Shown here: one piece after another, positions 12,576 through 24,815 of the stretch
Numbering within the stretch: position 1 is the stretch's first letter
Layout of the letters: each line of letters opens with the position of its first letter
DNA from: Sinonovacula constricta
Lineage: Eukaryota > Mollusca > Bivalvia > Cardiida > Solecurtidae
Assembly (NCBI GenBank): GCA_007844125.1
Contig: CM017572.1
Span: 46,335,502-46,399,501 of the forward strand
Reading direction: 5' to 3'
DNA: 64,000 nucleotides
The notes under the pieces: model-generated
What the model was told of the DNA's origin: nothing
Databases searched by the model: none
Seen by the model: the letters and a program-made list of their open reading frames with translations, nothing else
Translations under genes and position numbers: made by a program

Positions 12576-12794
12576 ATGGCTTTGATTAAGTGCCGGCAAA
12601 ATGTTGTTATGGAGCTAATGGAATATCAACGTCTTATTGTGGCCGCGGGCTTACTCATTATCTTACTTACACTTGACATAGCGTATCTCAAAGAGGTCCC
12701 AGGAGAGGTCTGGCCATTACATGTTGCTACTTTAGCAGTATTCTCCCTGTACCTTTTTCGACAACTGACCTTGATGGTTCCTTTAGGCATATGA
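12576..12794 (+). CDS. Putative small protein with two hydrophobic segments
   Basis: A 72-codon frame begins with ATG in a strong context (AACCATGGC). The product has a hydrophobic stretch at residues about 20-38 (LIVAAGLLIILLTLDIAYL), a short polar hinge (KEVPGEVWP), and a second hydrophobic stretch at residues about 48-60. Composition is protein-like and G+C is locally raised. An AATAAA lies about 195 bp downstream (12990-12995). No family was recognised. The opposite strand is also open over most of the same span but looks less natural. It could be a complete micro-membrane protein, a first exon, or chance. Confidence 0.3.
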   Translation: MALIKCRQNVVMELMEYQRLIVAAGLLIILLTLDIAYLKEVPGEVWPLHVATLAVFSLYLFRQLTLMVPLGI

Positions 12795-15700
12795 TATGAT
12801 GTCACGAGTAAAATCATTTAAACAAAGAAATTCTTCTCATTATCTTTTATGACATTTACAGCTCATTGAAAAAGATAAAAAAAACACAGTGGACTTTATT
12901 CTGGCCTTAAATTGTTGCCCTATATTTAAACAATCTTCATCATGATGACGTAATCTTCTTATTCATTGGCTAATTAAACATGAGCAATTAATAAATTAAA
13001 TTAGTAAACAGACTTTAACATCTGTTTGTTTGTTGGGTTTATCGTTTTTTATCATCTGTCACTACCTGGACAATTAAACAATAGAGAATACATTCAGACA
13101 AGGAAGTAATTTGATTTCCTTGTTAACTAATGTATATTTAATTCCATGTTTCAAAAGTTAGACGTAATTAAATAAAGTTGCTTTTTGTGTGTATTAAAAC
13201 ACCAATAATGTCAAACTATTTCCCCAAGTCTTTACTTGTGTCCCCTTAGTGCGGCACATTGTGTGCATATGTAGTCGAAGGTTTGTAAAGGTTTTTACAT
13301 GTGAGGTCAGCAAGGCAACGCACACAAAAGCTAAGGTAAGCAAAAAAGCTTTTAAGTCAAAGAATATTATATATACCATTAAATATTGGTGACATAATCT
13401 ACATTTCAGTTTGATTGCAGGCAATACTTGTTTGCATGGTAGGTATGTATATGTGTAGATTATTGAATTGCTAAGACTACAGGTAGACAGAATATACGTA
13501 TCTTGTTAGATATAAAAATCGGGCTCGTTGGGTTTTGAATCAAATTTTAAGACTGACGTTTAGACAGAAAACTCTACTTAAAACTTGTTAAATACTTATA
13601 AAAATACTTTTGCAATAATTGTACAGACGAAATATCACTGAAACAATTAAAATACACTATAACCATCAAACACTTTATGTATGAATTTTATGTACTAACA
13701 ACCTTTTACACTATAGTTATTCTTGGTGGTTTTGAACTATTATCTTGACAATTTATTTACCGTACCTTAAGATGTTAAGCTCTGTATGTTAAATAGAAAC
13801 ACATTTTATCTGCCTTGTATTATCCCGTCAGTTGACGGATCTAAGTCCAAAGATTAATTGAACCGTATGGAGGCGTATGGACCCGCACATAATAGACATA
13901 AAATCATATAGGAACACAAACATAACGTATCGAGACAAGGGATACGATACGCATACACTATGACAGATCAATTGTATGAAAAAAAAAATAAACATCTAGA
14001 TAAGCCAGCACCTAGCAAGAGCTTTCAAGTAAATTGCATTTGCACAAATGTGTGCTTATACGCGTCAGAATTACACAATTTAAATAAAGCCAAATACGTG
14101 TTCTAATTAAGCTGGCGGTCTGTTCCACGGTTCGTTATATAGCTAACAACAATCCGATACAAGTAAAACAATGGTGTCGATGTAGCTGGAAATGTGATTG
14201 TCTGATCATGCTTTCAGCATTGGTTGGTAAAGACCTTCTGACGTTTTTTTTGTTTCGTTTCAAAATCAAACAGAAATACATGATAGCAAGTCTGCAACAT
14301 ATATTAACGCTGTCGACAGGTTACTTTAGATTTTCCTGGATCTTATAGACGTATAAGAACGGTCTCGTGGATCATAACGACGTAGTCTACTAGGTTGTAT
14401 TTCACTAATATATGTAATAGATCTACCAATCTTGTGATACATTAGACTGATGCGCACTGGACAGAGAGTCGAATTAAGAACATATAAAGGCAAACACGAG
14501 ATTTGATTGCTTTTATATTGGATCGTAAATGTTTTGTCGGTGTTTGATATTAGACTGGGAATCTATGTCCGGATTCCCAAGTGATTGCAAACATGTTGAC
14601 AAGGTTTGTTATATACATGTAACATCTAGAGGATGTATCGTCTCTTTCATTAGGTTCTCTTAAAACAGGATGCAACAAAGTAGTCCCGTATTTCCGAAAG
14701 GCGACAAATTTAGCCTGCAGACGCTTCAAGTGTTTACCGTAAAAAGAATTCGATGACTATGAGCAACATACGCTATCACATCTAAAAAGTTAAAGCTTGC
14801 CTTCGGAACAGTACAACTTGCTACACGCGCTTACTCGTAACAACCATCGTCTGCACATTGGCTTGTAAACGTATGTTTATGTCTTATTTTTACAAATAAA
14901 CGCAAACCATTTTAAAATGTTTTGCTCGCTGCTGCTATCTTAAACATGACGTTCACAATGTTTAATATCAATATCGACATCAATCCCAAACGTACCCAAA
15001 ATGTAAGTTTTGCTTTTTTGGGGGTTTAATTCCAAACACTATTCATTTCATGACGGTATTAAAAATAATCTTTATTTGTAAAATTTATTTATTTTGTAAA
15101 TTATAAAATGTCGTCTGGGAATAACCACATACATCTATATGTAAACTATTACTAGACAAATGCATACATAAAATGTTTAAGTGACATAAACCCTAAGGCG
15201 ATACATAATAGATACCGACTTGGAAGTATTGTTAATCATGCAACAACATATCTCTCCTAGAAGGTATTTTCAATCTCAACTTGTCGTTAAATATTTACCA
15301 CTTCCTTTAAGCATGACTTTGAAAACTGCTGCTTTCTTGTTGTGGTGATAATAGAAAAACACAATCAACTTGTGGCCGCGGACTCGCCGATTATCTAGCT
15401 ACCACTTGTCACGGCGTTTACCAAATAAGTCTCGGGAGAAATGTGACGTATCATCACGTTATTGTAGTGGTATCCTTACTTTTCACCGTGAAGTGTTTCC
15501 CTCAGAGTAGCATGGACAAGCTTTTTTACGTTACTGGATTGTTTCTAAAAGTGTGTTTTGGTCCTTGATAGAAATAACTCTCACAAACAAAATAATGTCA
15601 ACCATTAAAAAACCCGCCTTTGATACATTTTGTTAGCGTCTATATACCACTGTAGAAGACTACTTGAAGAGCTAGCTGTGTCCATAATGTTTTAAATTGA

Positions 15701-16729
15701 CCCCAGTATTTGATGAATTTAACTTTAATAGGACTTTTTCATGTGTAATGCGTTATTCATAGGTTAGAACTTTAACCAATACATTTTAGGGATTTGAGAT
15801 ATCAAATAAGTATGCACTTTAAGAATAATCTCGATATTATAAGGACAATAAATGGGAAGAATTACTGATAACACCCATTGTTGGCGTTCCCTTTATCATC
15901 TGATTGAACACTGGGCTCATTCTGTCTCAGGCCTGAATCAATACTGTTAGTACAAAGGTTCTTGCTGCTTACTTTGCTCGTGTGATAGCATCAGCTATTA
16001 CTACCGGGTGTTATCACACCGGCAGTGACCGGGGATTTACGTAATTCATTTACTAAATCGAGGATATGCACTGAACAGACCGATGGAGGATATGTATTCA
16101 AACATTTAGAAAAAGAGCGAATCAAGATAATAAATAAAATAGAAACTAAACAATTAATATAAGCCAGATCTCAACGGAAGATTTTAGATCAAGATCAAAG
16201 TATTTGTGAGTTCCTGGCAAAAAGACGTTTTGCATCTATTTACATAAAAAAAACTTGCTTTGGGTTGTGATAGATTTTTTAAGCATAGATGACGAAAATA
16301 TTCTGTGTCGGCATAAAATGGACAGACTTATCATCTTCATAGGTGCACTAGGTTCCGCAACGAACCTGATGGTGTTGAGGATACATTGTCGAAAAAGGCT
16401 GCCTAACGTATCTCATATTTTACAAATAGCATAATAAAGTTAGTAATTTTAAAAGCCATTTTCCTTTTGTCATTTTTGTTTGTTCTTCTAAAACTTGATA
16501 ATTTATCAATTCTTGTGCCAAACGTTTACATCTATGTTTCGCTGTTATCATTGCTGTTGGATTAGAAAATGTCATTATCTAGCTCTAATGATACATCTAG
16601 CTCTAATGATATGTAATCGCTAGGATTTTTTAAAATTTAAAACCGAGCTGTTTCTTGACCTTTAAGATATTTTATTGCCAATGTTTTTATCTAGTGTAGA
16701 TTTTTCAGATATTTCATTGAACTTACAGT
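12795..16729. other. Non-coding AT-rich stretch
   Basis: No gene was recognised. At 13021-13045 there is a short segment (GTTTGTTTGTTGGGTTTATCG) matching the tail of family B in inverted orientation, probably a fragment. A slightly GC-richer patch at 15370-15480 has a roughly 50-codon Arg/Ser-rich frame that I do not accept as coding. Confidence 0.55.
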
Positions 16730-16949
16730 TTTTGTTTGGTTTATCGTCCTACCAACAGTATTACAGTTATCTGGAGACAGTGTCCACATAAGGCAGATAT
16801 AATGCTGCCTTCACTGTGTATAGCATGCCGTGAACACCTGGTATGATACCACACCCAGTCACATTAGCCTGACACCGGGCCAACCAGTCGTGGAAATACC
16901 TTTATACTTGCTTGAGCGGTAGAAAGTGAGATAGGCCACTACCACTTTT
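16730..16949 (-). repeat. Dispersed repeat family B (SINE-like), minus copy
   Basis: This is the inverted counterpart of 458-690. The tail side is at the left (TTGTTTGGTTTATCGTCC) and the head side at the right (GCCACTACCACTT). The core landmarks CACTGTG, GTGAACACCTGGTATGATAC and TTGCTTGAGCGG are all present. Divergence from the plus copy is modest. Confidence 0.7.
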
Positions 16950-17415
16950 AACGACTTACTGTTTTTTGTTGTTTTTCTTTTATTTGGAAAATAATATTCT
17001 GTGTTCAATTATTTACTCACCTTGCTGGTCATTACTTGAAGTGTCACATTCCTTTGGGATATTTAATTTACACTTTTCGTCTCTCACAAAAAAAAAATCC
17101 AAGAGAGCTGTGTAAACCGTTGGATCAATATACTTAGTCCGTTTACCGACTCCCCGACTATGGAGTTATATGTTTGTTTGGCCGTGTTTGTGTGGAAATT
17201 ATCCTCTCATTTTTTTCACGCTAACATTTCAGTGTTTTTTCTAGTACAAATTTATTTTTTATATTTATATCCAGAGCTTGGAAAATAGTTTTTCTTCTCT
17301 GCATGTCTACAGAAGTGTGAGCAACTTCTGGTGAAGGATCGTGGTTGATTTTCACTCAGGAGCGCTTTGTGATTTAATTAAGGGGTGTTTACCGTCAATA
17401 TAAATTACATGCCTA

Positions 17416-18476
17416 CAGGCAACGAATGCTGGTCAACCCGGCACCTGGTAAACTCGGCACTTGGTGAACTCGGCACCGAGAATAGTGAATTCGGCATCCG
17501 GTAAACTCGGCACCTGGTAAACTCGGCACCTGGTGAATTCGGCATCTAGTTAACTCGGCATTTGTATATTATTATCTCTTTGCTTCTAGACAATTTGGCA
17601 ATATTTATTGTTACACAATGTATGACCTATACTGTTATTTTGGAAATGTCTGTTTGTGAAGAAAGGTGAATTTTCAAAGTAACTTATTACGACCACATTT
17701 ATCAACAGATACAAAATAATTCATTGGCTACTGGCTTAACATTTATTTTTGAATTGAATTAGTTGATATAATTTTTGTAAGAATTTATCTTTCTATGAAA
17801 ATTTTATGAACATTTGCACATTTGGTTTTTAGTTATCCATTCCAGATTCATCTTGGCTGGCGCAAGAACAAGTGACACAGGGAAGCCCATGTGGTGACAG
17901 GGTCTCTTCATTAACCTCCTCATAATTAGTACCTCACCCCTTCTATGTGTACGGGGAATACATTGTCTAATAGCACCTGGTACCCCTTCCATGTATACTA
18001 GGAATACACCGCTGTCATCTTGTTATTTTAGCAATTTAAACAAGGTACACACTGAATAACACATGATTAAGTACAGTACCTTTGATGTTGAGTATAGGTA
18101 AATTTATTATAAATACAATGCAGATCTATAATATAAGGAATAAATTAATGTGTTTAATAATCTACCTTATTTCTTCGTTAATTTTATATTTAATTATTAT
18201 ATTAATCATGTATACTTTTTGTAGTTAGTTGTTTTAACTGCTTTTATACACGCATTAGACAATATGACATGTGAATTTTTTATTTCTATTTTTTATCTTT
18301 TTTATTTTTATATATTATTTGCATAATGGTTTATATCTTTAAAAAAAACGAGGTGCCGAATTCACCAGATTCGTAATGCCGAATTTACCAGGTGCCGAGT
18401 TCACCAGGTGCCGAGTTGACTATTTACGCAGGTGCCGAATTCACCAGATGCCGAGTTGACTTGATTCCCAGGCAAC
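17416..18476. mobile_element. Foldback-type element with arms of 16-bp tandem units
   Basis: The left arm (17432-17565) consists of 16-bp units such as CTCGGCACCTGGTAAA. The right arm (18350-18460) holds the same units in inverted orientation (GGTGCCGAATTCACCA). The outermost bases are GTCAAC at 17432 and GTTGAC ending at 18460. Outside both ends lies a diverged direct repeat, CAGGCAAC...ATGCT (17416-17430 and 18469-18485), which may be an unusually long target duplication or part of a duplicated host sequence. The roughly 780-bp core is AT-rich and contains an imperfect 50-bp tandem duplication around 17925-18012. No transposase was seen. The architecture matches Foldback/MITE-like non-autonomous DNA transposons; family assignment is not possible from sequence alone. 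Confidence 0.7.
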
Positions 18477-19440
18477 CTTGATGCTTTCAGAGCTAGGAAG
18501 AGAGGCGTTCGCCTCTGGGACGAGCACACAGTCTACCTGATATAACTTAAAACGACAACCGTCTTTTCATAGACAAAGATTTCATAGCTATTGGGGATTA
18601 AATAAACTGTTTTATGGAGTGTCCTTACGGCTTCTGTTATCAACATTTGACTCATTACCGACACCATACCACTTCCACCACGACCAGCATCTTTATATTG
18701 TTGTTTATTCTTTTAATCATCTCGGTTTTTCCCGAACTATATATAACCTCACCAAAATATGTTATGTGTAGTGGTTATTGTACCTCGTATTTACCGTTTC
18801 CAAAATGGTAGGTACTGATTCTTCGATAAAAGCGAAACTTTAAGTGTATCAGGATAAGTCATATTGACATAGCAGATCAATGCCTTGGGACAGAGTATCC
18901 TGTGACCTTTAAGTTTTCCCAGTGATCTCGCAGTCCTAAAGGTAAGGTCACTTGACCGAGGCTTTTAAGTTGCGGATCTTTAAGAGAGACATAAGGGGCA
19001 TGAAAATAACTACATGTACGTAATTACGACTGAAATGTGAACGGAACTTACGTAAACTAAATGATAATAGCACGCAAGTTTAGTCTCATAACATTGATTT
19101 ACCTATTTGTCAATCTGTGTTCAGCATTGTTTATAGCTTACTATGTTGTTGTTGTTCTTATTATTGTCTTTAAGAAATAAATGAGTAGTATGCTCAAAAA
19201 CGAAACTATAACCAAGAACACTACAAGATATAACAGAGGATTGTGTTGTTTTGTTTGATATTTAACTGGTCGAGCTTACCACCCTTACATTAAACTGTTC
19301 AAATACACATTTACATCATAGAATCTTCTCTGTATATATAAGAAAGTTAATCAACTGCATATTATTGACTTAGGTAAATCATTGACACTTTGAAATTTGA
19401 GATTAAACTGCTGGACGGTGTTTTAAAATAGTTTCTGTTT
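18477..19440. other. Non-coding stretch
   Basis: No gene or repeat was recognised. The frame at 18614-18811 is short and has no support. Confidence 0.5.
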
Positions 19441-19690
19441 TCTAGAAACAACAGCGTAACTTATCTGACAAGGCTATGATCCGCTATTCTTGACTATTGT
19501 ATTATCCTCTAGACAATATACACCGTTCTAGATATAAAGTGATATAATATGATAGATGTATTTCGATTCTCAAAATATCTTCAGCTTTTCCACTCAATTT
19601 TAAAATAAGAAAATTTCCAACATTTTTTGACAAGCAGCAAGCATTGAAACGAGATTCACATGCTGTCTTACCAATATAAACTCTCCTAAA
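19441..19690 (+). repeat. Segmental duplication unit 1, copy 1, anchor a
   Basis: It aligns with 31640-31860 in the same orientation. Shared landmarks are CAGCGTAAC, TGACAAGGC.ATGA, a TAAAATAAGAA stretch and GC.GTCTTACCAA.ATAAA. Neither copy keeps a common open frame, so this looks like duplicated intron or intergenic DNA. Confidence 0.6.
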
Positions 19691-19815
19691 AAACTTGCTG
19701 TCGCCGGTAAGCTTTTAAAATGTCTATTGTATTAGATCGATTTCTCGTTCGACGTATTTTATTTAGATGTGTCGATATAAATATTATTATATTAATATAT
19801 GTATTCAAGCGTTTC

Positions 19816-19942
19816 TTCTTCCTTTTTCCATCTTATCTCTTCTTCTTCTATTCTTCTTCTTCATCTATTCCTTCTTCTACTACCACTACTACTACTACAA
19901 CTACTGCTACTACTACTAGTACTACTTCTACTGCTGCTGGTG

Positions 19943-19983
<41 letters not shown>

Positions 19984-20017
19984 GCGACTACTACTAGTAT
20001 TACTTCTATTGCTACTG

Positions 20018-20096
<79 letters not shown>

Positions 20097-20154
20097 AACA
20101 ACAACTACTACTACTGCTACTACTACTACTGCTTCTACGTCTACTTGTTATTGT
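19816..20154. repeat. TTC then (ACT)n trinucleotide microsatellite
   Basis: A TTC/CTT-rich stretch (19816-19878) runs into a long imperfect ACT array with GCT, AGT and ACA interruptions. Being trinucleotide, it is open in frame as poly-Thr or poly-Leu; this is not evidence of a gene. Confidence 0.97.
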
Positions 20155-20616
20155 ACCTGAAAGTGCCCTTGTTTCTGATATAACTAGATTAAAGTAAATA
20201 TTTGCAAATAGCTATGATGTCGCTGTGTAGATATTTAATTATGTGTTCGACGTTTTAAGACGGTGTTTTAATTGATAAGTAATGAAAAATATTTCTTCCA
20301 AATCTCCGCTTTTCAGAAATCTTTGTCAATTTTGTTGATTAGAAAATCATTTTAACAAACGGATACCATGTATTGCATAATAAATAATAATCACTTGATT
20401 TTAATTGCAATGATCTAATAATGGCAAACGCCTGGATAGTGTTTTAATATTTTCGTACCATTCAAAGGCAAATATTTTGAAATCATAAAATTATATAATG
20501 TACCTCACATAATACTGCATACAAACATAGAAAGAAGGTGTAAAATTTTAGCTTAACCAAATTGCCAATATTTACAATGATGAAAGATATTTCAAAACCA
20601 CGTGTTTCCTTCTCAC

Positions 20617-20879
20617 TTTAACCGAGACATGAAGACTGGAATCATACCATCACTAAAGTAATTTACATTTCTTTTAGCACAGTCCCAGCAGACGCCATTA
20701 AACAAGGAATGTGCAATTGTTTTATGTAAACGTATTTTAATTAAACATTTCAAAATGGCGTTAACCCAAGAGTCATCACACTGTGCACATCGCCAATACA
20801 ATACCGATGTGCACTGCGTCGAGCATTGTTCGCTCACAAATATTGGATCAAAGCAGTCTGTATAGATAATCGTGCCATC
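20617..20879 (-). CDS. Exon-like segment with CxxC pairs (possible zinc ribbon)
   Basis: On the minus strand the segment is flanked by an acceptor (AATTAG before GATGGC) and a consensus donor (TTAAA then GTGAGA at 20616-20611). It is open throughout (87 codons plus 2 bases) with protein-like composition. In order it has DGTIIYTDCFDPIFVSEQC, C-x3-C, C-x8-C, CAQCDDSWV, then a basic stretch, then GVCWDCAKRN. The spaced Cys pairs suggest metal binding, but I do not recognise a named family. No equivalent is seen at the expected place in the second copy of the surrounding duplication (32.7-33.0 kb). It lies 188 bp from a plus-strand exon-like segment, so the two would belong to different genes. 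Confidence 0.3.
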
Positions 20880-21067
20880 CTAATTAATTAGCCTTAAAGA
20901 TTTTTCGATTCTATTGTTTTCAGCTAATTGACCTAAACTTTAAAGGACTCAATTTTGGTCGTGGAATTTCACTAGATAACTTTTGTGCATGTTTTTTCTT
21001 CTCTAAACCGTGTCTAACAAAGATGTTCAAATAAAGCTGGTATTTCTTGATAAAGGCTAATTTACAG

Positions 21068-21262
21068 ACAAATGGTATGTCTTGGATGAAGATGCATCTA
21101 GACTGTATCTGGAATGCCGATTGCTTTTAACACAGGTCGTAAACTTGCCGCCATCAGAAATCGTTAGTTACTTCGATCTGAATAAAGTAGAGAATGCAAT
21201 AAAGGATATTGACTGTGTTTGTAAAGTGCGCCCTATCACAGAAATGCCCCTATTCATTATCG
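21068..21262 (+). CDS. Exon-like segment, unrecognised protein
   Basis: A 195-bp segment (exactly 65 codons, so phase-neutral) lies between acceptor TTTACAG (21061-21067) and donor GTTAGA (21263). It is open across its whole length. It encodes KWYVLDEDASRLYLEC, then LPPSEIVSYFDLNKVENA, then DCVCKV, with sensible residue composition. A diverged copy at 33175-33360 keeps the acceptor-like and donor positions (GTAAGA there). No family was recognised. It sits in duplicated segment unit 1, so it may be an exon of a tandemly duplicated gene on the plus strand. No flanking exons could be linked. Confidence 0.35.
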
Positions 21263-22228
21263 GTTAGACAGAGCTGGAATTAGTTTAGAACTGTGTTCGA
21301 TAATGGTTTCAAGGACCGATATTCTTTATCTCAATGATTGGGACAGAAAGGTGTATGATCTTTTAGGTTCTCTCATTTTGTAGACTGTTACGACTTGATT
21401 TTACATCGTTAGCTGAACCGTGATGGTCGAGGGTTTGAAATAAAAGAAAATACATATATAAGTCCTTCAATGGTGCTGGGTTTGCTTCCTTGATTAAGTT
21501 TAGTGTATAATTATACTCTCCTAACTAAATGACAAGAGATCATTGTGATCTGCCTGAGACGTTATGTGAAGGGTTCAGGGCATTCTTCAACAGAGAACGC
21601 ACATGAATTATATTTCAATTTTCTCTCGTTGGATGTTTAATGTGGCATCAACATAAAGGAACCATCGCCGCATGCAGCAATCACCCAGTGAATATTCATA
21701 TTACGGTTAAAACTGCCATGAGCATCCGACAGATTGGTATTTCTTAACACATTAAAACAACCAAAACCCACATTCCTAAGACACAAAGAAGATGCCCGTT
21801 TAAATAGTCCTTTGCAAAGCAAAACCCTTACGGCGGGTCTGATTGGACATCGGACAGGATCAAGTCAGCAAAACCTTAAAACATTTTATAAACAGTTTAT
21901 ATTGTGTAAGCCACGTGTGTAATTGTTCCGAGAATAAAAGCAATGTTCATCAATATTTACTATCTCTTCAATACTAAATAACACTATTTCGCGTTGAATC
22001 TGAAGAAAGTTTAAGTGAATTTACCTTTTTCTGTCTTAAGGTAAGAAATACACTTTAGGATTATATTGAGTTCCAGCTTTAAAACAATATCTTCATGTTA
22101 CACGTCCAAAAACTTTCTATAAAACCCCCATTTCATTAATACATAATAAAAGTTATTAAACATGAGTTTAATTTCCGCGCAAATATAAATGCGCTAAATA
22201 AACGTCGATTAAAAAAGAAATATATAAG

Positions 22229-22475
22229 GGGCGACTGTGGTGTAGTGGTAGAGACGTCGGTGTGTAACTCCTCTCACCTCCTCTAGCCTCCAACAACGTT
22301 CAAGTCCCGTTCCGGGCGAAGTTTTTAATTTTTGAAGGTTTTCAGCTGACCTGCGGTGCGGCGGTGGTTCTACCCAGACATTTGTCTGGGGTCTTCCTCC
22401 ACTTATAACAACCGAACCTCGCTATAATGATCCTTATTGGTCGCTGCCATGTAGCTCAATAATAAAACAAAACAC
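22229..22475 (+). mobile_element. tRNA-derived SINE, plus strand
   Basis: The head has polymerase III signals: an A box (GTGGTGTAGTGGTAGAGACG, 22237-22256) and a B box (GTTCAAGTCCCG, 22298-22309). The body carries TTTTCAGCTGACCTGCGGTG (22339-22358), CAGACATTTGTCTGG and CTTCCTCCACTTATAACAAC, and ends in AATAAAACAAAACAC. The same body is found inverted at 38670-38892 and, interrupted by a tandem array, at 60271-61345. Known families with a tRNA head and a conserved centre include V-, Deu- and Meta-SINEs; I cannot assign one by eye. Confidence 0.8.
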
Positions 22476-23261
22476 AAATATTTTACAACCTATGTTTTTT
22501 TAAAATTATTTAGAAAGACGACCACGTGAATGTAGACTAATAATATCTAGACTGAAAAAAATTGTACAGTAGTCTAGATTATAAGAGAACGCTGTATTAT
22601 GAAGTGCAAGCGATAAATCGCTGTAATACAGCATGCGTAGTGTGACTACTTTTGAATTCGGATGAACGATCGAATATAAAAAAGTTGTTAGGATGTTATC
22701 TGAATTACCATGTCAGTCGTTATCACGTCCACACTGTTCAGCCAATGCTTGTAGGAAACTGTAAATATTTCGGTTAGACATGTGGGATATTTGTTCTTAT
22801 AATGTTTGTGTGTTATATGTATGAACTTTTACATAAAATGAAAGAAATATGACAGAAATTAATTAAGGTTCTCCCACTTGGTAATATGGTAATGTTTCAA
22901 CACGGTTAAAATGCGATATATTTTAGTACTACACAGAACAAACGCAACATCAATACACATCGATCAAACACTTGTATTAGTGCAAATACAAACGTCAGCT
23001 TAATAATTCTTATACGAAATGTAAAATTTAACCAGTGACACAAGCTTTTATTACATAAAGTGCTCATCTGTCTGGTATAATGTGTACTTAATTAATATGG
23101 TTTACATTTTGTGGCTTTATTAAAGCTGAAAAGCTATGTACAGACATTATGAAAAATACAATGCCACATGCATAAAGGACCATCATCTACAAGTAACATT
23201 TTACCAAAGTATAAATTACTTAGAACAAATATTGGAACTGTTTAGGTGTACAATTATTAAA
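22476..23261. other. Non-coding AT-rich stretch
   Basis: No gene or repeat was recognised. Confidence 0.55.
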
Positions 23262-23600
23262 AGCGTGAACTTTCGTCATAACTTATAGAAAATATCAGCG
23301 CATGGGCATTTTGTACTCAAATAGATCGTTTTTCTTTTCATTGCTTGCATTTGTGAAACTCGTCAGGAAGTGCGAGGTTAGAGCTCTGTAAAACCGGTTT
23401 AAGCACCCCGGTCGGTCCATATTGCCTACTGACCGTTCCAAGGCGGTAACTGTCGGGTTTGCTCTTTTCGTAAAATGACTCATCACAAATTTGTTCTTAC
23501 TTTTCGTTTAGCTTGCATGTAAAATACCTTAGTTCTGTGCCTTTTCGGAGTTTGGTATATGCTGCAACGCTCATAGGACATTGTCATATATTCTTTTTTA
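23262..23600 (+). repeat. Dispersed repeat family A, copy 2 (longest match)
   Basis: It aligns with 42595-42955 (inverted) from CTTTCGYCATAACTT through ATATCAGCG-like, TTTTCATTG.TTGCATTTG, GTGCGAGGTTAGAGCTCT, AAAACCGGTTTAAG, GGCGGTAACTGTCGGGTTTG, TTGTTCTTRCTTTTCG, to GTCATATATTC. On its minus strand both copies keep an ATG-started frame beginning MSH.TK.ANPTVTAL.RSVGN. It may be a short exapted or formerly coding segment, or chance within a TE. No terminal repeats are visible. Confidence 0.7.
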
Positions 23601-24252
23601 TTTTCTTGCGTCAAATTTCTATTTAAACGCAGATAAAATATGTTTAAATAGCATTCGGCTTAACGTCAACCAGAACTTTAATTCATGTTTGACTTTCCCA
23701 TTTTCCTTTTATAGTTTTTTATAGTTTCTTTTTTTAGGAAATCGCAATGTACATTGCACATTGGCGAACAAATAAAAGGGTCACGTGATGGCTTGTCACA
23801 ACATCCTATGCAAATACAACAGAATCTCAGATAAAATATTATAATTAGAAATGTCCAAACCGATAAACGGAAGTCAAACGGGTCTTAAATAGAGCTTTAC
23901 TGTTGCGTTGTACTTAAATGACTCTTTGTCTACCTCATCATTTGATTAAATTACTTTTCTATACATCATAAGTAGATTATATATTTTCGGCCAAATGACA
24001 AATAATAGTAATAGCTTTGATTTAATAAATGTATTTTAAACTGATTTCATTTTACGAATATCAGTGTCTCTTTGTTTTATGCATGTATACCGTATGAGCC
24101 TTGATATCATTAAGAGTGCTTTTTAATTTGACTTTCATAACAACTATTTACTGACGTTATTTTAAGTGTCCAGTTGCTTGTGATCAGGTATATCTTAACC
24201 ATTCATTGGCGTAGCTGTCCGGGCTTCAATGAACAAAACCAATACCTAACTT

Positions 24253-24330
24253 TAGGGTATCGAGCTATGTGCTTACGGTATTGGCATCTCAATACGGCGG
24301 CCTAGGTTCGAATTCCGCTCTGGATTCATC
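24253..24330 (+). repeat. tRNA-like SINE head (degenerate)
   Basis: A box-like GAGCTATGTGCTTACGGTAT and a good B box (GGTTCGAATTCCG, 24305-24317) are spaced as in a tRNA. The acceptor stem does not pair, so this is not an intact tRNA gene. A short hairpin follows (ATCGTCT...AGACGAT, 24328-24350). The body differs from the SINE at 22229. Confidence 0.55.
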
Positions 24331-24752
24331 GTCTATACATAAGAGACGATGATGTCATATCCAGCAAAAACTACACTAAATGAGGTTGTTCTGATTGTAT
24401 GCTGAATGTATACTTAAGTAAGGATCAACTCTCTTCTTTTTTGGCGGATTTGTCAAACGCAATTAAACTTCCCACAGACCACAATTTCACACACATAATA
24501 CATGTTTAAAAGATATACCTGGAACATCCTCCCAAGTACTTGTGACTTTATCAGCAGTGTGCTGATGAATTGTGTATGGACGATTTTAAATGTTGTAACT
24601 TTTCGAAGAAAAGTGATACTGTTCCTTTTTACCAAATATACGTAACTTTTCTTTTCTGTTATGTCATAAAAAGCTCTTACTGAACGTCATTGCTTCGGCT
24701 TTTCTTATTAAAATGGAAAGTAAACGTTAAGAGCTCTCTCACTCGCATCAAT

Positions 24753-24753
<1 letters not shown>

Positions 24754-24784
<31 letters not shown>
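24754..24784. repeat. Poly(T) tract (31 bp)
   Basis: An uninterrupted T run follows a short CTCTCTC segment. Immediately after it (24785-24815) lies a short match to the middle of family A (GGCCGTTCCAAGGCAATGACTG), so the tract may mark a truncated, inverted insertion. Confidence 0.9.
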
Positions 24785-24788
<4 letters not shown>

Positions 24789-24815
24789 ACAGGCCGTTCC
24801 AAGGCAATGACTGTT

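Noticed and set aside
17804..18015. 72-codon minus-strand frame inside the foldback element core
   Set aside because: Spans a local tandem duplication and shows no transposase motif; kept only as part of the element.
19720..20197. Poly-Thr/poly-Leu frames
   Set aside because: They arise from the trinucleotide ACT microsatellite.
22229..22475. Intact tRNA gene
   Set aside because: A and B boxes are present, but arms do not fold into a tRNA and the sequence continues into a SINE body; the same holds for 24253-24330.
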